Below, one piece after another: positions 1 through 8,800 of a DNA stretch of 50,433 bases. Below the pieces are notes generated by a model. The model was not told where the DNA came from. It did not search any database and saw only the letters and a list, made by a program, of their open reading frames with translations. Numbering within the stretch: position 1 is the stretch's first letter; the number at the start of each line of letters is the position of its first letter. Location of the stretch: the NCBI RefSeq assembly GCF_022179125.1, contig NZ_BPQG01000083.1:1-50433 (forward strand). The letters are read 5' to 3'. This DNA is from Methylobacterium cerastii (GTDB taxonomy: Bacteria > Pseudomonadota > Alphaproteobacteria > Rhizobiales > Beijerinckiaceae). The position numbers were made by a program, and so were the translations under genes.

Positions 1-195
1 CCGGGCCTTCAGCCCTCCGGCGCGGCCTCGTCGTCCTCCGGCTCCGGGTCGGCCGTCCAGGCGGTGGCGAAGGCGGCCAGGTGCTGGGCCTCCGCGAACG
101 CCATCACCGTCACCGGCGGGGTCGACCATGCGCCGGTCCCGGGGTGGGATCGCGTTCGGCCGAAGCCCTCCGCCTTCGGTGGCGGGAAATCCGGA
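1..195. other. Left-edge stretch, no firm gene
   Basis: The stretch between the window edge and the end of the PAS/XRE gene has no convincing gene. A 31-codon minus-strand frame at 9-104 starts with ATG, is Ala-rich and ends with an acidic tail, but it has no clear ribosome binding site and I do not recognise it. It may be a tiny gene or the end of something degraded. Confidence 0.3.
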
Positions 196-1293
196 TCAGG
201 TCTCCCTAAGCCCGGGCTTGGCGCCGGGTTCGAACGTGAACGTGACGCCGGCCTCCTCCAGCACCTGCCGCACCACCCTAAGCGTGTCGGGGCGAGGCTT
301 GATGGAAGACGTCGCGTCCTCAAGGCGCACGATGGTCGAGACGGACACCCTCGCCCGTCGAGCCAACTCGTCCTTTGACAGGCCGGTGACGCCACGCGCA
401 CCACGGATCTGGGCCGGCGTGACGATCGGCTCCCCGTCGTCCGATGCGTAGGTCGCCCCCCCGGATGCACCCTTAGAGAAACCGTAGCGGTTCCGTCCGG
501 GTACGCTGAGGCAAACCCCAACCCATTCCCGCACCGAACCGTCATGGTCGAGGATCGGCACCCCGCGCGCATTGAACCAGCGGTAGATGCCGTCGGCGCA
601 CAGCACCCGGTAATCCGTGTTGTACGGGGTGGCGTGCGAGACCGCGGTCGACCACGCCGCCGCCGTGCGATCGCGGTCGTCGGCATGGATGGCGTCGAGC
701 CAGCCCTGCCCGCTCATCTCCAGGTGGCTCTGGCCCGTGAGCGCCTGCCATTGCGGCATCTCCAGGGGCTCGCCGTCCGGTCCGTTGATCCAAAACACCG
801 CCGCGGTCGCGCTCAGAAGGGCGTTGAAGCGGGCGTGACGCTGCTCCATCGACGTGACGCTGTCGTGTCGTCCCGTGACGTCGAACACCACGCCCATGCC
901 CTGGTTCGGCCTGCCGTCCGGGTCGAGCATCACCTCGGCACGGTGGAGGATCCAGCGCTTCGTGCGGTCCGGGCGGATGATCCGGAACTCCCGCGTGATC
1001 GGCTGCCCGCTGCGCAGCACGGAGATCTGGTCGCCATGGGCAGCCCGGTCGTCGGGGTGGATCAGATCCAGGCCGATCCCGAAGCTCATCTCCTGTGCCG
1101 GATCGAGGCCAAGGATGCGATAAAGCCCGACCGAGGCTTCCACCCGGTCCTTGCGCATGTCGGCGGTCCAGAAGCCGACGTCGCCCATGTCCTCGACCAG
1201 CTTCAGGAGGTTCCTTGAGGAGAAGGCAGGCGAGGTGGGTGGCACCGCTTCGCCCTCTGACTGCGTCAGGCGCATCAACGAACGCGTCGGCAT
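196..1293 (-). CDS. PAS-PAS protein with C-terminal XRE-type helix-turn-helix
   Basis: A cytoplasmic sensor-regulator of about 365 residues. Two PAS_3-like folds come first, roughly residues 30-150 and 160-270, each with the FR/YR...DG/DR...W pattern of PAS beta strands. The last ~75 residues form an XRE/Cro-like helix-turn-helix, with a SKDELARRARVSVSTIVRLE core and the tail usual for small rhizobial XRE regulators. There is no kinase or cyclase domain, so the likely output is DNA binding under PAS control (inference). I chose the ATG at 1293 because AAGGAGGGGGG lies directly before it; an upstream in-frame start at 1350 has no such site. The gene is divergent from the small exported protein at 1464. 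The ligand cannot be inferred from the sequence. Confidence 0.82.
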   Translation of the reverse strand: MPTRSLMRLTQSEGEAVPPTSPAFSSRNLLKLVEDMGDVGFWTADMRKDRVEASVGLYRILGLDPAQEMSFGIGLDLIHPDDRAAHGDQISVLRSGQPITREFRIIRPDRTKRWILHRAEVMLDPDGRPNQGMGVVFDVTGRHDSVTSMEQRHARFNALLSATAAVFWINGPDGEPLEMPQWQALTGQSHLEMSGQGWLDAIHADDRDRTAAAWSTAVSHATPYNTDYRVLCADGIYRWFNARGVPILDHDGSVREWVGVCLSVPGRNRYGFSKGASGGATYASDDGEPIVTPAQIRGARGVTGLSKDELARRARVSVSTIVRLEDATSSIKPRPDTLRVVRQVLEEAGVTFTFEPGAKPGLRET

Positions 1294-1463
1294 CCCCCCT
1301 CCTTGCCCGTCACGGCGGAAATGGACGTTTTCGTCTGATCGAAGCGTCATCGACGCCTATGATAAGACGTTTATGTCGAGCAGTTTCATCCGGTATCGGG
1401 CAGCAGGCTCACTTGACGACTTGGATCGATTGCCGAAGCGTTCAATCTAGCCCTATCTAGGGG

Positions 1464-1784
1464 ATGCGCGCGCTTCTGATTTTGGCATCGCTTGCCTTGG
1501 CCTTGATCTATTATCAGAGCCAGGATGCTGGCTCAGACCCGTCCCCGGACGCTGCGGTCCAGCCTGAGCATTCCGAACGAGCGAAGCAGCGGGAAGAGGC
1601 TATCGCGCGCCGACGATCCGTAGCGAAGCTGGCAGCCGAACGTTCGAAGGTGGCAGTTCCCATCATCGAGGGCGCGCTAACGGAACTTACCGCAAAAGGG
1701 GTAACACGCGCCGACCTGAAGGCTCACTTCTACGAAGAGATAGAGGAAGCGGTTTGCGACGCTCCGGAGTGTCGCGAGGATTAG
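1464..1784 (+). CDS. Small exported or membrane-anchored hypothetical protein
   Basis: A 106-residue protein that I do not recognise. The first ~17 residues (MRALLILASLALALIYY) are a hydrophobic signal or anchor segment. A charged, probably helical body follows, rich in Arg, Lys, Glu and Ala (about residues 35-75). The C-terminus is acidic, with two cysteines four residues apart (CDAPEC) that could form a disulfide in the periplasm. The ATG follows a purine-rich TAGGGG. The gene is divergent from the PAS/XRE gene, and about 170 bp between them must hold both promoters. Codon use is less GC-biased than in the neighbours. Confidence 0.6.
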   Translation: MRALLILASLALALIYYQSQDAGSDPSPDAAVQPEHSERAKQREEAIARRRSVAKLAAERSKVAVPIIEGALTELTAKGVTRADLKAHFYEEIEEAVCDAPECRED

Positions 1785-1994
1785 CGGCCCGCCCGCCCTG
1801 CGCGTCGGTTCGATTCGAGACTTGACGGTCCCAGCCCGTCGGCGATCAAAAGCCCTCGGTCCATCGTTGGGTACGCGTTCGACCGGGCCGTCACCGCGGC
1901 CAATGGCGACGGCCAGGCCACGATCCTCGCAGTCGGCCCGCCACGGCCACCGTAGGTAACGGCAGCCGGACCAGGTGGGCCCGGGGTGCCGAAC

Positions 1995-2678
1995 TCACCG
2001 GAGCGTCATCTCACCCTGAAGCCATCCCTGGAGGATGGCGAACTGGACGATTTGCGCACGGCTGTTGATGCCCAACCTGCAGCAGGCCCGGGCCTTCTGG
2101 GCTTCCACGGCCTTCGAGGTCACCCCCACGCGGCCGGCGATCTCCTTGCTGGTGTAACCGTAGGCGACGAAGCGAAGGATCTCGCTTTCACGTGCCGTGA
2201 TCGAGTTCTGGGCCTCGTCCGACGGCACAGCGACGACGCGTCCACGGCCGACACCGTGCCCCGGCAGGAGCGGGTCGACATAGGTTCCTCCGGACCGGAC
2301 CGCCTGGACGGCCTGGACGATGTTGAGGAATGCCGAGCGTTTGAGGACGTACCCTCCCGCGCCGGCCTCGAAGGCCTGGTCGACGTAGACCCGGCTTTCG
2401 TAGACGCTCAGGATGATGGCCCGGCTCGGGCTTCCGCGTTCGACGAGCTTACGGATCACCGTGACCCCGTTCATGTCGGGCATGGCAAGGTCCAGGATGG
2501 CGATGTCCGGCACGAGTTCGGTCACCGCCTGCACGGCCGTCGTTCCGGTGTCCACCGAGGCGACGATCTCAACCTCGCCCGTGCCGGCGAGAAGGTCGGC
2601 GACCCCGTGGCGGAACACGGGATGATCGTCCGCGAGGACGACGCGGATCGCAGCACGGTCAGGCATGGTGGGGGGCAT
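1995..2678 (-). CDS. NarL/FixJ-family response regulator (REC + LuxR HTH)
   Basis: A two-component transcription factor of about 227 residues. The N-terminal receiver domain shows the acidic pair (ADDHPVFRHG), the phospho-acceptor Asp in ILDLAMPDMNG, and the conserved Lys in GGYVLKRSA. The C-terminal LuxR-type DNA-binding domain has ITARESEILRFVAYGYTSKE, then GVTSKAVEAQ as recognition helix. It overlaps the 3' end of the histidine kinase gene, so the two are almost certainly co-transcribed and form a cognate pair. In-frame starts exist at 2681 (TTG), 2678 (ATG) and 2666 (ATG), none with a good Shine-Dalgarno, as expected for a translationally coupled gene. Target genes are unknown; the secretion operon starting at 5868 is nearby, but no link is visible. 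Confidence 0.88.
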   Translation of the reverse strand: MPPTMPDRAAIRVVLADDHPVFRHGVADLLAGTGEVEIVASVDTGTTAVQAVTELVPDIAILDLAMPDMNGVTVIRKLVERGSPSRAIILSVYESRVYVDQAFEAGAGGYVLKRSAFLNIVQAVQAVRSGGTYVDPLLPGHGVGRGRVVAVPSDEAQNSITARESEILRFVAYGYTSKEIAGRVGVTSKAVEAQKARACCRLGINSRAQIVQFAILQGWLQGEMTLR

Positions 2679-3915
2679 CAATGGTGAGGTGGACCCGCGC
2701 TATCACGGAAGTCCCTTGGCCGGGCGAGGATTCCAGTTCCAGGGTGCCCCCGACCAGGGACATGCGTTCGCGCATCCCGATCAACCCGAGCTTGCCCTGG
2801 GATACGAGCGAGAGGGTGGACGCCTCGTCGGCCTCGAATCCCACACCGTCGTCGTCGACTGTCAACGTGAGATGACCCGGGCTAAACAGGAGCACGAACG
2901 AGGCATAGCTTGGTCGACCGGCGTGCTTGGCCACGTTCGTGAGCGCCTCCTGGCTCAGGCGATAGAGCGTGATGGCGTGCTCGGCCGGCAAGGGGACCTC
3001 CTCCCCGCAGACCTGCATCTCGGTCCCGATGCCCGTCGCACGGCTCCATTCGTCCACCAGGTAGCGCAGGGCCGTAACGAAGCCGAACTCGTCGAGGGCA
3101 GCGGGACGCAGCGCCAGGGTCACCCGCCTCAGGGCCTCGCCGACGTCCTGTGCCTGCCCGAGGAGGCCGTCGAGCTCGTTTTGTGCCGCGGTGGTGCCCA
3201 TCAGATGCGGCAGGAGACGTCTCAGCCCGAAGTTCAGCGCAACAAGGTGTTGGCCCGCATGGTCGTGAAGGTCGCGCGCGAGCCGGCGCCGTTCGTCCTG
3301 GCCGGCGCGGTACAATCGCGCCAGGACCTCGTCCCGTTCCCGTTCCGCCGACACACGGGCGACCGCGTCGGCCTCCATCCGGACGAGCAATGCCTCTCGT
3401 TCCCGCATCAGGGACTGCAATTGCAGCGTCCGTCGCCTGCGCTCCTGCATGATGCGGCGGGCATCGTGGAGCTTGGCGGCCAGTAACCGGAACCGCCGGT
3501 CGAGGGCCGGCGCATCGAGGTGGAGCAGGACCAGCGCGTGCCCCTCGAACCCATGCAGTCTCGCGCGCATGCCGTGGCAGGAATGCCGATCCAACCCGCC
3601 GTCGCCCCTTTGGAGGAACAGGACGCCGGGCAAGGTCGCGGCGGTGGAGGCGCAGCGGTCGACGTAACGCAGGAACTCGTCGCGGACGGCTCCTTGGACG
3701 GGGAGGGAGCAGCCGACTTCGAGCCCTGGCAGGGCCTCGCGGGCCATTGCGTTGGCCGCCTCGACCTCGCCCATGCGTCGGACCAGGAGCATGGGGGACG
3801 GGACGAACTCGAAGAGGGTGTCGAAGTCGGACCTAGGCGTCGGCCTTCCCGAAGTAGGCCTGTCCCCCGTCGTCAGGAGCGTCGGGATCGAGATCGATGA
3901 CGATCCGACAGCCAT
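2659..3915 (-). CDS. NarL-type (HisKA_3) sensor histidine kinase with N-terminal PAS-like domain
   Basis: A soluble kinase of about 418 residues. After a low-complexity leader comes a PAS-like segment starting at FDTLFEFVPSPMLLV. A coiled coil rich in Arg and Glu follows, then the HisKA_3 phospho-acceptor box RRRLARDLHDHAGQH with the histidine near residue 217. The HATPase_c domain shows the N box (LSQEALTNVAKHA) and DDDGVGF. No transmembrane helix is visible, so it senses an internal signal or works with the partner protein encoded just upstream. The start is uncertain: ATG at 3915 overlaps the upstream gene by about 80 bp, and a longer frame to 3975 also exists. The end overlaps the response regulator start. 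Confidence 0.85.
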   Translation of the reverse strand: MAVGSSSISIPTLLTTGDRPTSGRPTPRSDFDTLFEFVPSPMLLVRRMGEVEAANAMAREALPGLEVGCSLPVQGAVRDEFLRYVDRCASTAATLPGVLFLQRGDGGLDRHSCHGMRARLHGFEGHALVLLHLDAPALDRRFRLLAAKLHDARRIMQERRRRTLQLQSLMREREALLVRMEADAVARVSAERERDEVLARLYRAGQDERRRLARDLHDHAGQHLVALNFGLRRLLPHLMGTTAAQNELDGLLGQAQDVGEALRRVTLALRPAALDEFGFVTALRYLVDEWSRATGIGTEMQVCGEEVPLPAEHAITLYRLSQEALTNVAKHAGRPSYASFVLLFSPGHLTLTVDDDGVGFEADEASTLSLVSQGKLGLIGMRERMSLVGGTLELESSPGQGTSVIARVHLTIDAPHHA

Positions 3916-4372
3916 GGGCGCCGCGGGCGATGGTGTCTGCGAGCGTAACCCGTCCATAGCCCTGGCTCTCCGCAACCATGTGGCCGAATACGTGTGAGGT
4001 CACCATGCACATCGACGGGGAATCCTTCGCCAGGTCGCCGAAGGGACACCGCCGGTTGCCGAGCACGATGCGCTCGGCCGTCTCCTCGATGACGTAGAAG
4101 TCGCCTCCGAGGCGTCGCTTGAGGTCGATCAGCGCCCCTATGGTCGCCTTGAGGTCCAGCCTGGAGGTCCCTGCTGCACGAAGGTATTCCGCCTCGATCT
4201 CCTCCGAGATCGCCAGTCCCACCAAGTTGATGAACCCGCTGGTCTCCCGGCTTCCGACCGTGTCTTCGAGGGTGCTGTTGAGGACCCTGACGACCATCCC
4301 GAGAAAGCGCTCGCGGTCGATGCCTATCTGCGCTTGGTCGAAAGCCGTTATGTCAACCGCTCGATGCTCCAT
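3833..4372 (-). CDS. Methanogen output domain 1 (V4R-like) sensor protein
   Basis: A 179-residue protein that fits the methanogen output domain 1 family, recognised from its overall pattern. It has a helical N-terminal half, then LGGDFYVIEETAERIVLGNRRCPFG, a second Cys in SMCMVTSHVFGHMV, and a terminal HGCRIVIDL strand. The cysteines and histidines (RRCPFG, MCMVTSHVFGH, HGC) resemble the ligand-binding face of V4R-like domains and could bind a metal or small ligand (inference). It is the first gene of a three-gene operon with the histidine kinase and LuxR-type regulator, so it is probably the sensory input of that pathway. GGAGGA lies upstream of the ATG. The family is usually annotated as regulatory but is poorly characterised. 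Confidence 0.7.
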   Translation of the reverse strand: MEHRAVDITAFDQAQIGIDRERFLGMVVRVLNSTLEDTVGSRETSGFINLVGLAISEEIEAEYLRAAGTSRLDLKATIGALIDLKRRLGGDFYVIEETAERIVLGNRRCPFGDLAKDSPSMCMVTSHVFGHMVAESQGYGRVTLADTIARGAHGCRIVIDLDPDAPDDGGQAYFGKADA

Positions 4373-4521
4373 CGACTCAGTCCTCCGCGCAGATATGAAT
4401 CACATTATTGTGCGGAATCACTAAATTGACAATCGAATAGAAATACTTCTGGACTGAAATCTGTCATTCCAGTCGCCGGAAACAGGGATGCCATCAAATG
4501 GTGGGATTCCACGCATTTATC
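4373..4521. promoter_or_regulatory. Promoter region of the sensor/kinase/regulator operon and 3' flank of the T1SS operon
   Basis: This 149-bp, relatively AT-rich gap (around 4395-4470) separates the HlyD stop from the sensor gene start. It must hold the signalling operon's promoter and any terminator of the secretion operon. No strong hairpin with a T-run stands out by eye. Confidence 0.35.
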
Positions 4522-5868
4522 CTACCGCTCCCGGAAGCTACGGCTGAACTGGTCCTGGATCGGTTTGACGAGATAGGACAGGGCTGTGCGCTCCTCGGTG
4601 GCGACATGGACCTCGACCGGCATGCCGGGCACCAGGCGCTTCCCAATCCCGAGGCGGCTCATCTCCCCGGCGTCGAGCTCGACGTATCCGACGTAGAAGG
4701 CGTCGTCCTTGGCGCTCTTGGACGTCGAGGGTGACACGTAGACGAGTTGCCCCTTCAGTTCCGGGGTCGTGCGCTGGTTGAACGCAGTGAACCGAACCCT
4801 CGCCACCCGGCCTACGCCGACCTGGTCGATGCTGGACGGGGCGACGTGAATCTCGATCTTCAGCCGCGCGTCCTCCGGAACCACGGTCGCCAGCACGTCG
4901 GCCGGGGTGATGACGCCGCCGACCGTGAAGGTCTTCAGCTCGTGCAGGATGCCGGTGACGGGCGAGCGGATCTCCGTCCGGGTCAGTCGGTCCTCCAGGG
5001 CGATCCGACGGTTGCCCAGTTCCGCGAGCTTGGCGTCCACGGTGCCGAGCTCGCGCTGCGCCTCCGTGCGCGCGGTGTCGGTGACCGCGAGGAGTTGCAC
5101 CCGGATCTCGCTCGCCCGCACCTTCGCCCGGGCAATCGAGGCTTCGAGCGAGCCCTGCTCCCCGGACAGCCGATGGCGGTCCCGGTTGATGGGAAGGAAC
5201 TTCGATCCCTCGAAGAGCTGCTTGTCGACCAGTCCCTGCAGCTTGCCGTGCTCGCTGGTCAGGATGACGAGCTCATCACGCTTGGCGTCCCTCTGCTTCA
5301 CAAGTCCCGCTACCTCCTCGGTGACCTGTCCGATCTGGAGTTCAAGCTGCTGACGCTGGCTGTCCCGGCTGGCGAGGTTGCCCTTGAAGAGGCGCATCTC
5401 GCCGTCGACGATGGCCTTCGTCTCGGGGTCCACGCCGGCCAGGGACAGCGGGAAGCTCATGGTGCGCAGCCCGTCCCGCTCGGCGAGGAGGCGGGCCTTC
5501 TTGGCGGCGAGCTCGACCAGCTGTCCCCGCACGATGGCGAGCTCGGCCCGCGTCTGGGCGTCGTCGATCCGGATGAGGACCTGATCGGCCGTTACGGCCT
5601 GCCCGTCACGGACCAGGATGGCGCCGACGACGCCGCCGTCCCGGTGCTGGACCGCCTTGGCATGGTGGTCCACCGTGACGGAGCCCGGCGCCATGATCGC
5701 GCCGTTCAGGTCCGTCGTCGCGGCCCATCCCCCGGCCCCGACCACCAGGGCGATCACGAGGGAAAACCCGAAGGCGATGCGGGGTACCACCGAGAAGGAA
5801 GGCTCCTTCCGGTGGTCGATCTCGGCAAGGGACTTTGGGCGGTGGGATCCGACGGCTTGGGTGCTCAT
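4522..5868 (-). CDS. HlyD/PrtE-family type I secretion membrane fusion protein
   Basis: A periplasmic adaptor of 448 residues, the usual length for this family. One transmembrane helix near residues 30-50 (IAFGFSLVIALVVGAGGWAA) anchors it in the inner membrane. Next come the lipoyl half-motif (GSVTVDHHAKAVQHRDGG), a long coiled-coil hairpin of about residues 95-285, and the second lipoyl half and beta-barrel (TEIRSPVTGILHELKTFTVGG). It links the ABC exporter to an outer-membrane TolC-type channel, which is not in the window. It is the last gene of the minus-strand operon, 24 bp after the RTX gene, and is preceded by AAGAGGT. A TolC/PrtF partner must be supplied from elsewhere. Confidence 0.92.
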   Translation of the reverse strand: MSTQAVGSHRPKSLAEIDHRKEPSFSVVPRIAFGFSLVIALVVGAGGWAATTDLNGAIMAPGSVTVDHHAKAVQHRDGGVVGAILVRDGQAVTADQVLIRIDDAQTRAELAIVRGQLVELAAKKARLLAERDGLRTMSFPLSLAGVDPETKAIVDGEMRLFKGNLASRDSQRQQLELQIGQVTEEVAGLVKQRDAKRDELVILTSEHGKLQGLVDKQLFEGSKFLPINRDRHRLSGEQGSLEASIARAKVRASEIRVQLLAVTDTARTEAQRELGTVDAKLAELGNRRIALEDRLTRTEIRSPVTGILHELKTFTVGGVITPADVLATVVPEDARLKIEIHVAPSSIDQVGVGRVARVRFTAFNQRTTPELKGQLVYVSPSTSKSAKDDAFYVGYVELDAGEMSRLGIGKRLVPGMPVEVHVATEERTALSYLVKPIQDQFSRSFRER

Positions 5869-5892
5869 GGTCCGGTACCTCTTACGGCGGGA

Positions 5893-8800
5893 TCAGGTGA
5901 CGGGTGTGGTGGGGGTCGATGCAGCTTGGTGGACCGGGCCTTCGATGAAGAGCAGGGTGTGGTGCCCGTCGAGGACGATGGTCGTCTCGAACGTGTCGTC
6001 ACGGTCGAGGTCGGCCGAGATGACGGTCACGTCGCCCTCGCCGAGGAGGGCGGACCTGTATCGGATGCCCGACACGGTGCCATCGTTGCGCTCCATCGCA
6101 TCCGCCAGGGAGTTGCCCCCGGTGCCGCCGCCAGCCTCGAACAGCGACCAGTTGAGGAGGTCGACGTGGTCCCCGACCGAGAAATCGGTGATCTCGACCG
6201 CACGGGTCGGTTCCCGCGCTCCCAACCGGGAGAGGAACTCGTAGGCATCGTTCCCGCCGCCGCCCGTGAGCACCACGTCGTCGTCCCCGATGACGAAGCA
6301 ATCGTCACCCGACCCGGCCACGATGCGCTCGATCGATTCCACTTGGTCCTCGCCGAGCTCGGTGCCCGACACCACGTGATTGACGAGGTCGACGAGCAGG
6401 TTCCCGGTCGCCCCGCCGAGGTCGAGGGTATCGGAGCCCTCGCCGCCGTCGATGCGGTCGTCGTCGCCGTCCATGGCCAGGACGATCCGGTCGTCCCCTG
6501 CGCCCGAGCGGACGGTATCGTGCCCGGCCCCGTCGAGGATCGTGTCCTGACCTCCGCCTCCGTCCAGGACATCGTCCCCCGAACGACCCACGAGACGGTC
6601 GTCGCCGTCGCCTCCGGAGAGGCTGTCGCCACCGGTGCTACCGAGGAGAACGTCGGCCCCGGACCCGCCAACCACCGCCTCCACGCCCGCGACGTGATCC
6701 TGCCCCGTCTCCACGCCGACCGAGGTGCCCAGGATGAGGTCGACGGTCACGCCGGAATGCGCCGCCGAAAGGTCGAGGGTGTCCTGGCCTTCACCGCCAT
6801 CGAAGCTGTCGGCCTCGCCATCGGAGGATGCCGTGATGACGTCGTCGCCGGCGCCGCCGAGCACGACGTCCGAACCGGTTCCGTCGAGAAGGGTATCGGC
6901 GCCCGATCCGCCATCGAGACGGTCGTCACCGGCACCACCGGATATGCGGTCCTGCCCCATGCCGCCCAGGAGCGTGTCGCCACCGGAGCTTCCTGAGAGG
7001 ACGTCGTCGCCCGAGCCACCCAGCACCACCTCGACCGATGCGACGGCGTCGGTGCCGATGTCGCGCCCGACCGCGGTCCCGGCCATCAGGTCGACCACGA
7101 CGCCCGAGGTCGTGGCGGTCAGGTCGAGGGTGTCCTCGCCGGACCCGCCGTCGAAGCGGTCGGCATCGGCGTCGGTCGCGACGATCAGGACGTCGTCACC
7201 GCCGCCCCCCAGGACCGTGTCGGACCCGGTGCCGTCCGACAGGACATCGTAATCCGCGTCGCCGTCAAGGAGGTCGTTTCCGGCGCCTCCCGCAAGATGA
7301 TCTCGCCCGACGCCGCCGAAGAGGTCGTTGGGGCCCGCATCGCCGCCGATGACGTCGGCGCCAGATCCACCACGCACCACCTCCACGGAAACCAACTGGT
7401 CACGACCGATCTCGGCACCGACGGCCGTCCCTGCCGCCAAGTCGACCGTGACGCCGGACGTCGTGGCGGTGAGGTCGAGGGTATCCCGACCAAGCCCGCC
7501 ATCGAAGAGGTCGTCATCCCCGTCCAGCGCGGCGACGATGACGTCATCCCCCTCCTGCCCCAGGACGATGTCGCGGCCGGAACCGTCCAAGAGGACGTCG
7601 TCGCCTTCCCCGCCCTCCAGGCGGTCGTCGCCGGCACCTCCGGACACCACGTCCCGACCGAGGCCGCCGAACGCCAGGTCGTTGCCCTCGCCTCCGTCCA
7701 GGCGGTCGTCGCCGGCACCGCCGAACAGCATGTCGCTCCCGGTAGAGCCTATCAGGATGTCGTTGCCGTACCCGCCATCCAGGAGGTCGTCGCCGGCATC
7801 GCCGAAGAGGATATCGTCGCCTTCCTCGCCGAAGATGCGGTCGTTGCCGGTCCCTCCGGACACGACATCCGCGCCCGAACCGGCGAAAATGACGTCGTCG
7901 CCGGCCGCGCCGAGGATGGTGTCGTCCCCGGCGCCCCCGACGATGTGGTCGTCGCCCAGGCCACCATCGATCAGGTCCGAACCGGCACGGGCGTCGATGA
8001 TGTCGTTACCGGCGCCGCCGTCGATGGCATCCGCGCAGAGGGTGCCGAGGATGATGTCGTCGCCGCTCGAACCGGTCACCTGATTGCGCTCGACGACGTT
8101 GAAGCTGGCCGTCTGGGCGATGGAGAATTCTCCGTCCGTCACCTCGTACGTGATGGTGACCGGACCGACCGCGTCACCGTCGAAGATCCATCCGTCCCCG
8201 TCCGGGGACAGCGCCCCCGAGGAAACCGAGACGTTGCGGACCGACAGCACGTCGCCGTCGGGATCCCGAACGTTGCGGAGGAGGTCCGTCATCGCGATGG
8301 CGAGGAGGGCGCAACCCGTCGTGTTCGCCAGGAGAACGGGCCCCGACGAGATCGGGGCGCGGTTGCGTCGCCCGTCCGTTCCACCCTTTTCATCCTCCAG
8401 CGGCAGGTTGTCATTGGGGGGAACGGTACTGCCACCACCCGTATTGCGGGGTCCGTCGGCGGGTTGGCCCACGCCACCGGCGGGATTCGCCGCATGTTCT
8501 CGGCCGGCATCCCGTCCAGGTCCGTTGGAATGCTCGGATGTGGGCGACCCGCCCTTCTCGGTGGACGATACGGGTTCGTCGACGCCGTTCCCCGAATGCG
8601 GACCGTTTTCGCCTTGCCCGGCATCCGATGGCCTTTCGTCCCGGCCGCCACCGCCACCGCCACCGCCTCCACCGCCACCAGAGGCAGCTCCGCGGTTGTC
8701 GTTCTCCGGCGTCGGGATGACCGGGGATGCCTTGAAGTCGTTGAGGTTCGGCTGGGGATCGGGCTTCGCGAACTGAAGGGTTTTGGTGCGGAGAAAGGCC

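Noticed and set aside
4747-6996. Long plus-strand open frame opposite the HlyD and RTX genes
   Set aside because: It is antisense to genes with clear family motifs; its length follows from high GC and the repeated RTX codons.
5900-8100. Short tandem repeats that could suggest a CRISPR array
   Set aside because: The repeats are 27-bp protein-coding RTX units without unique spacers or cas genes nearby.
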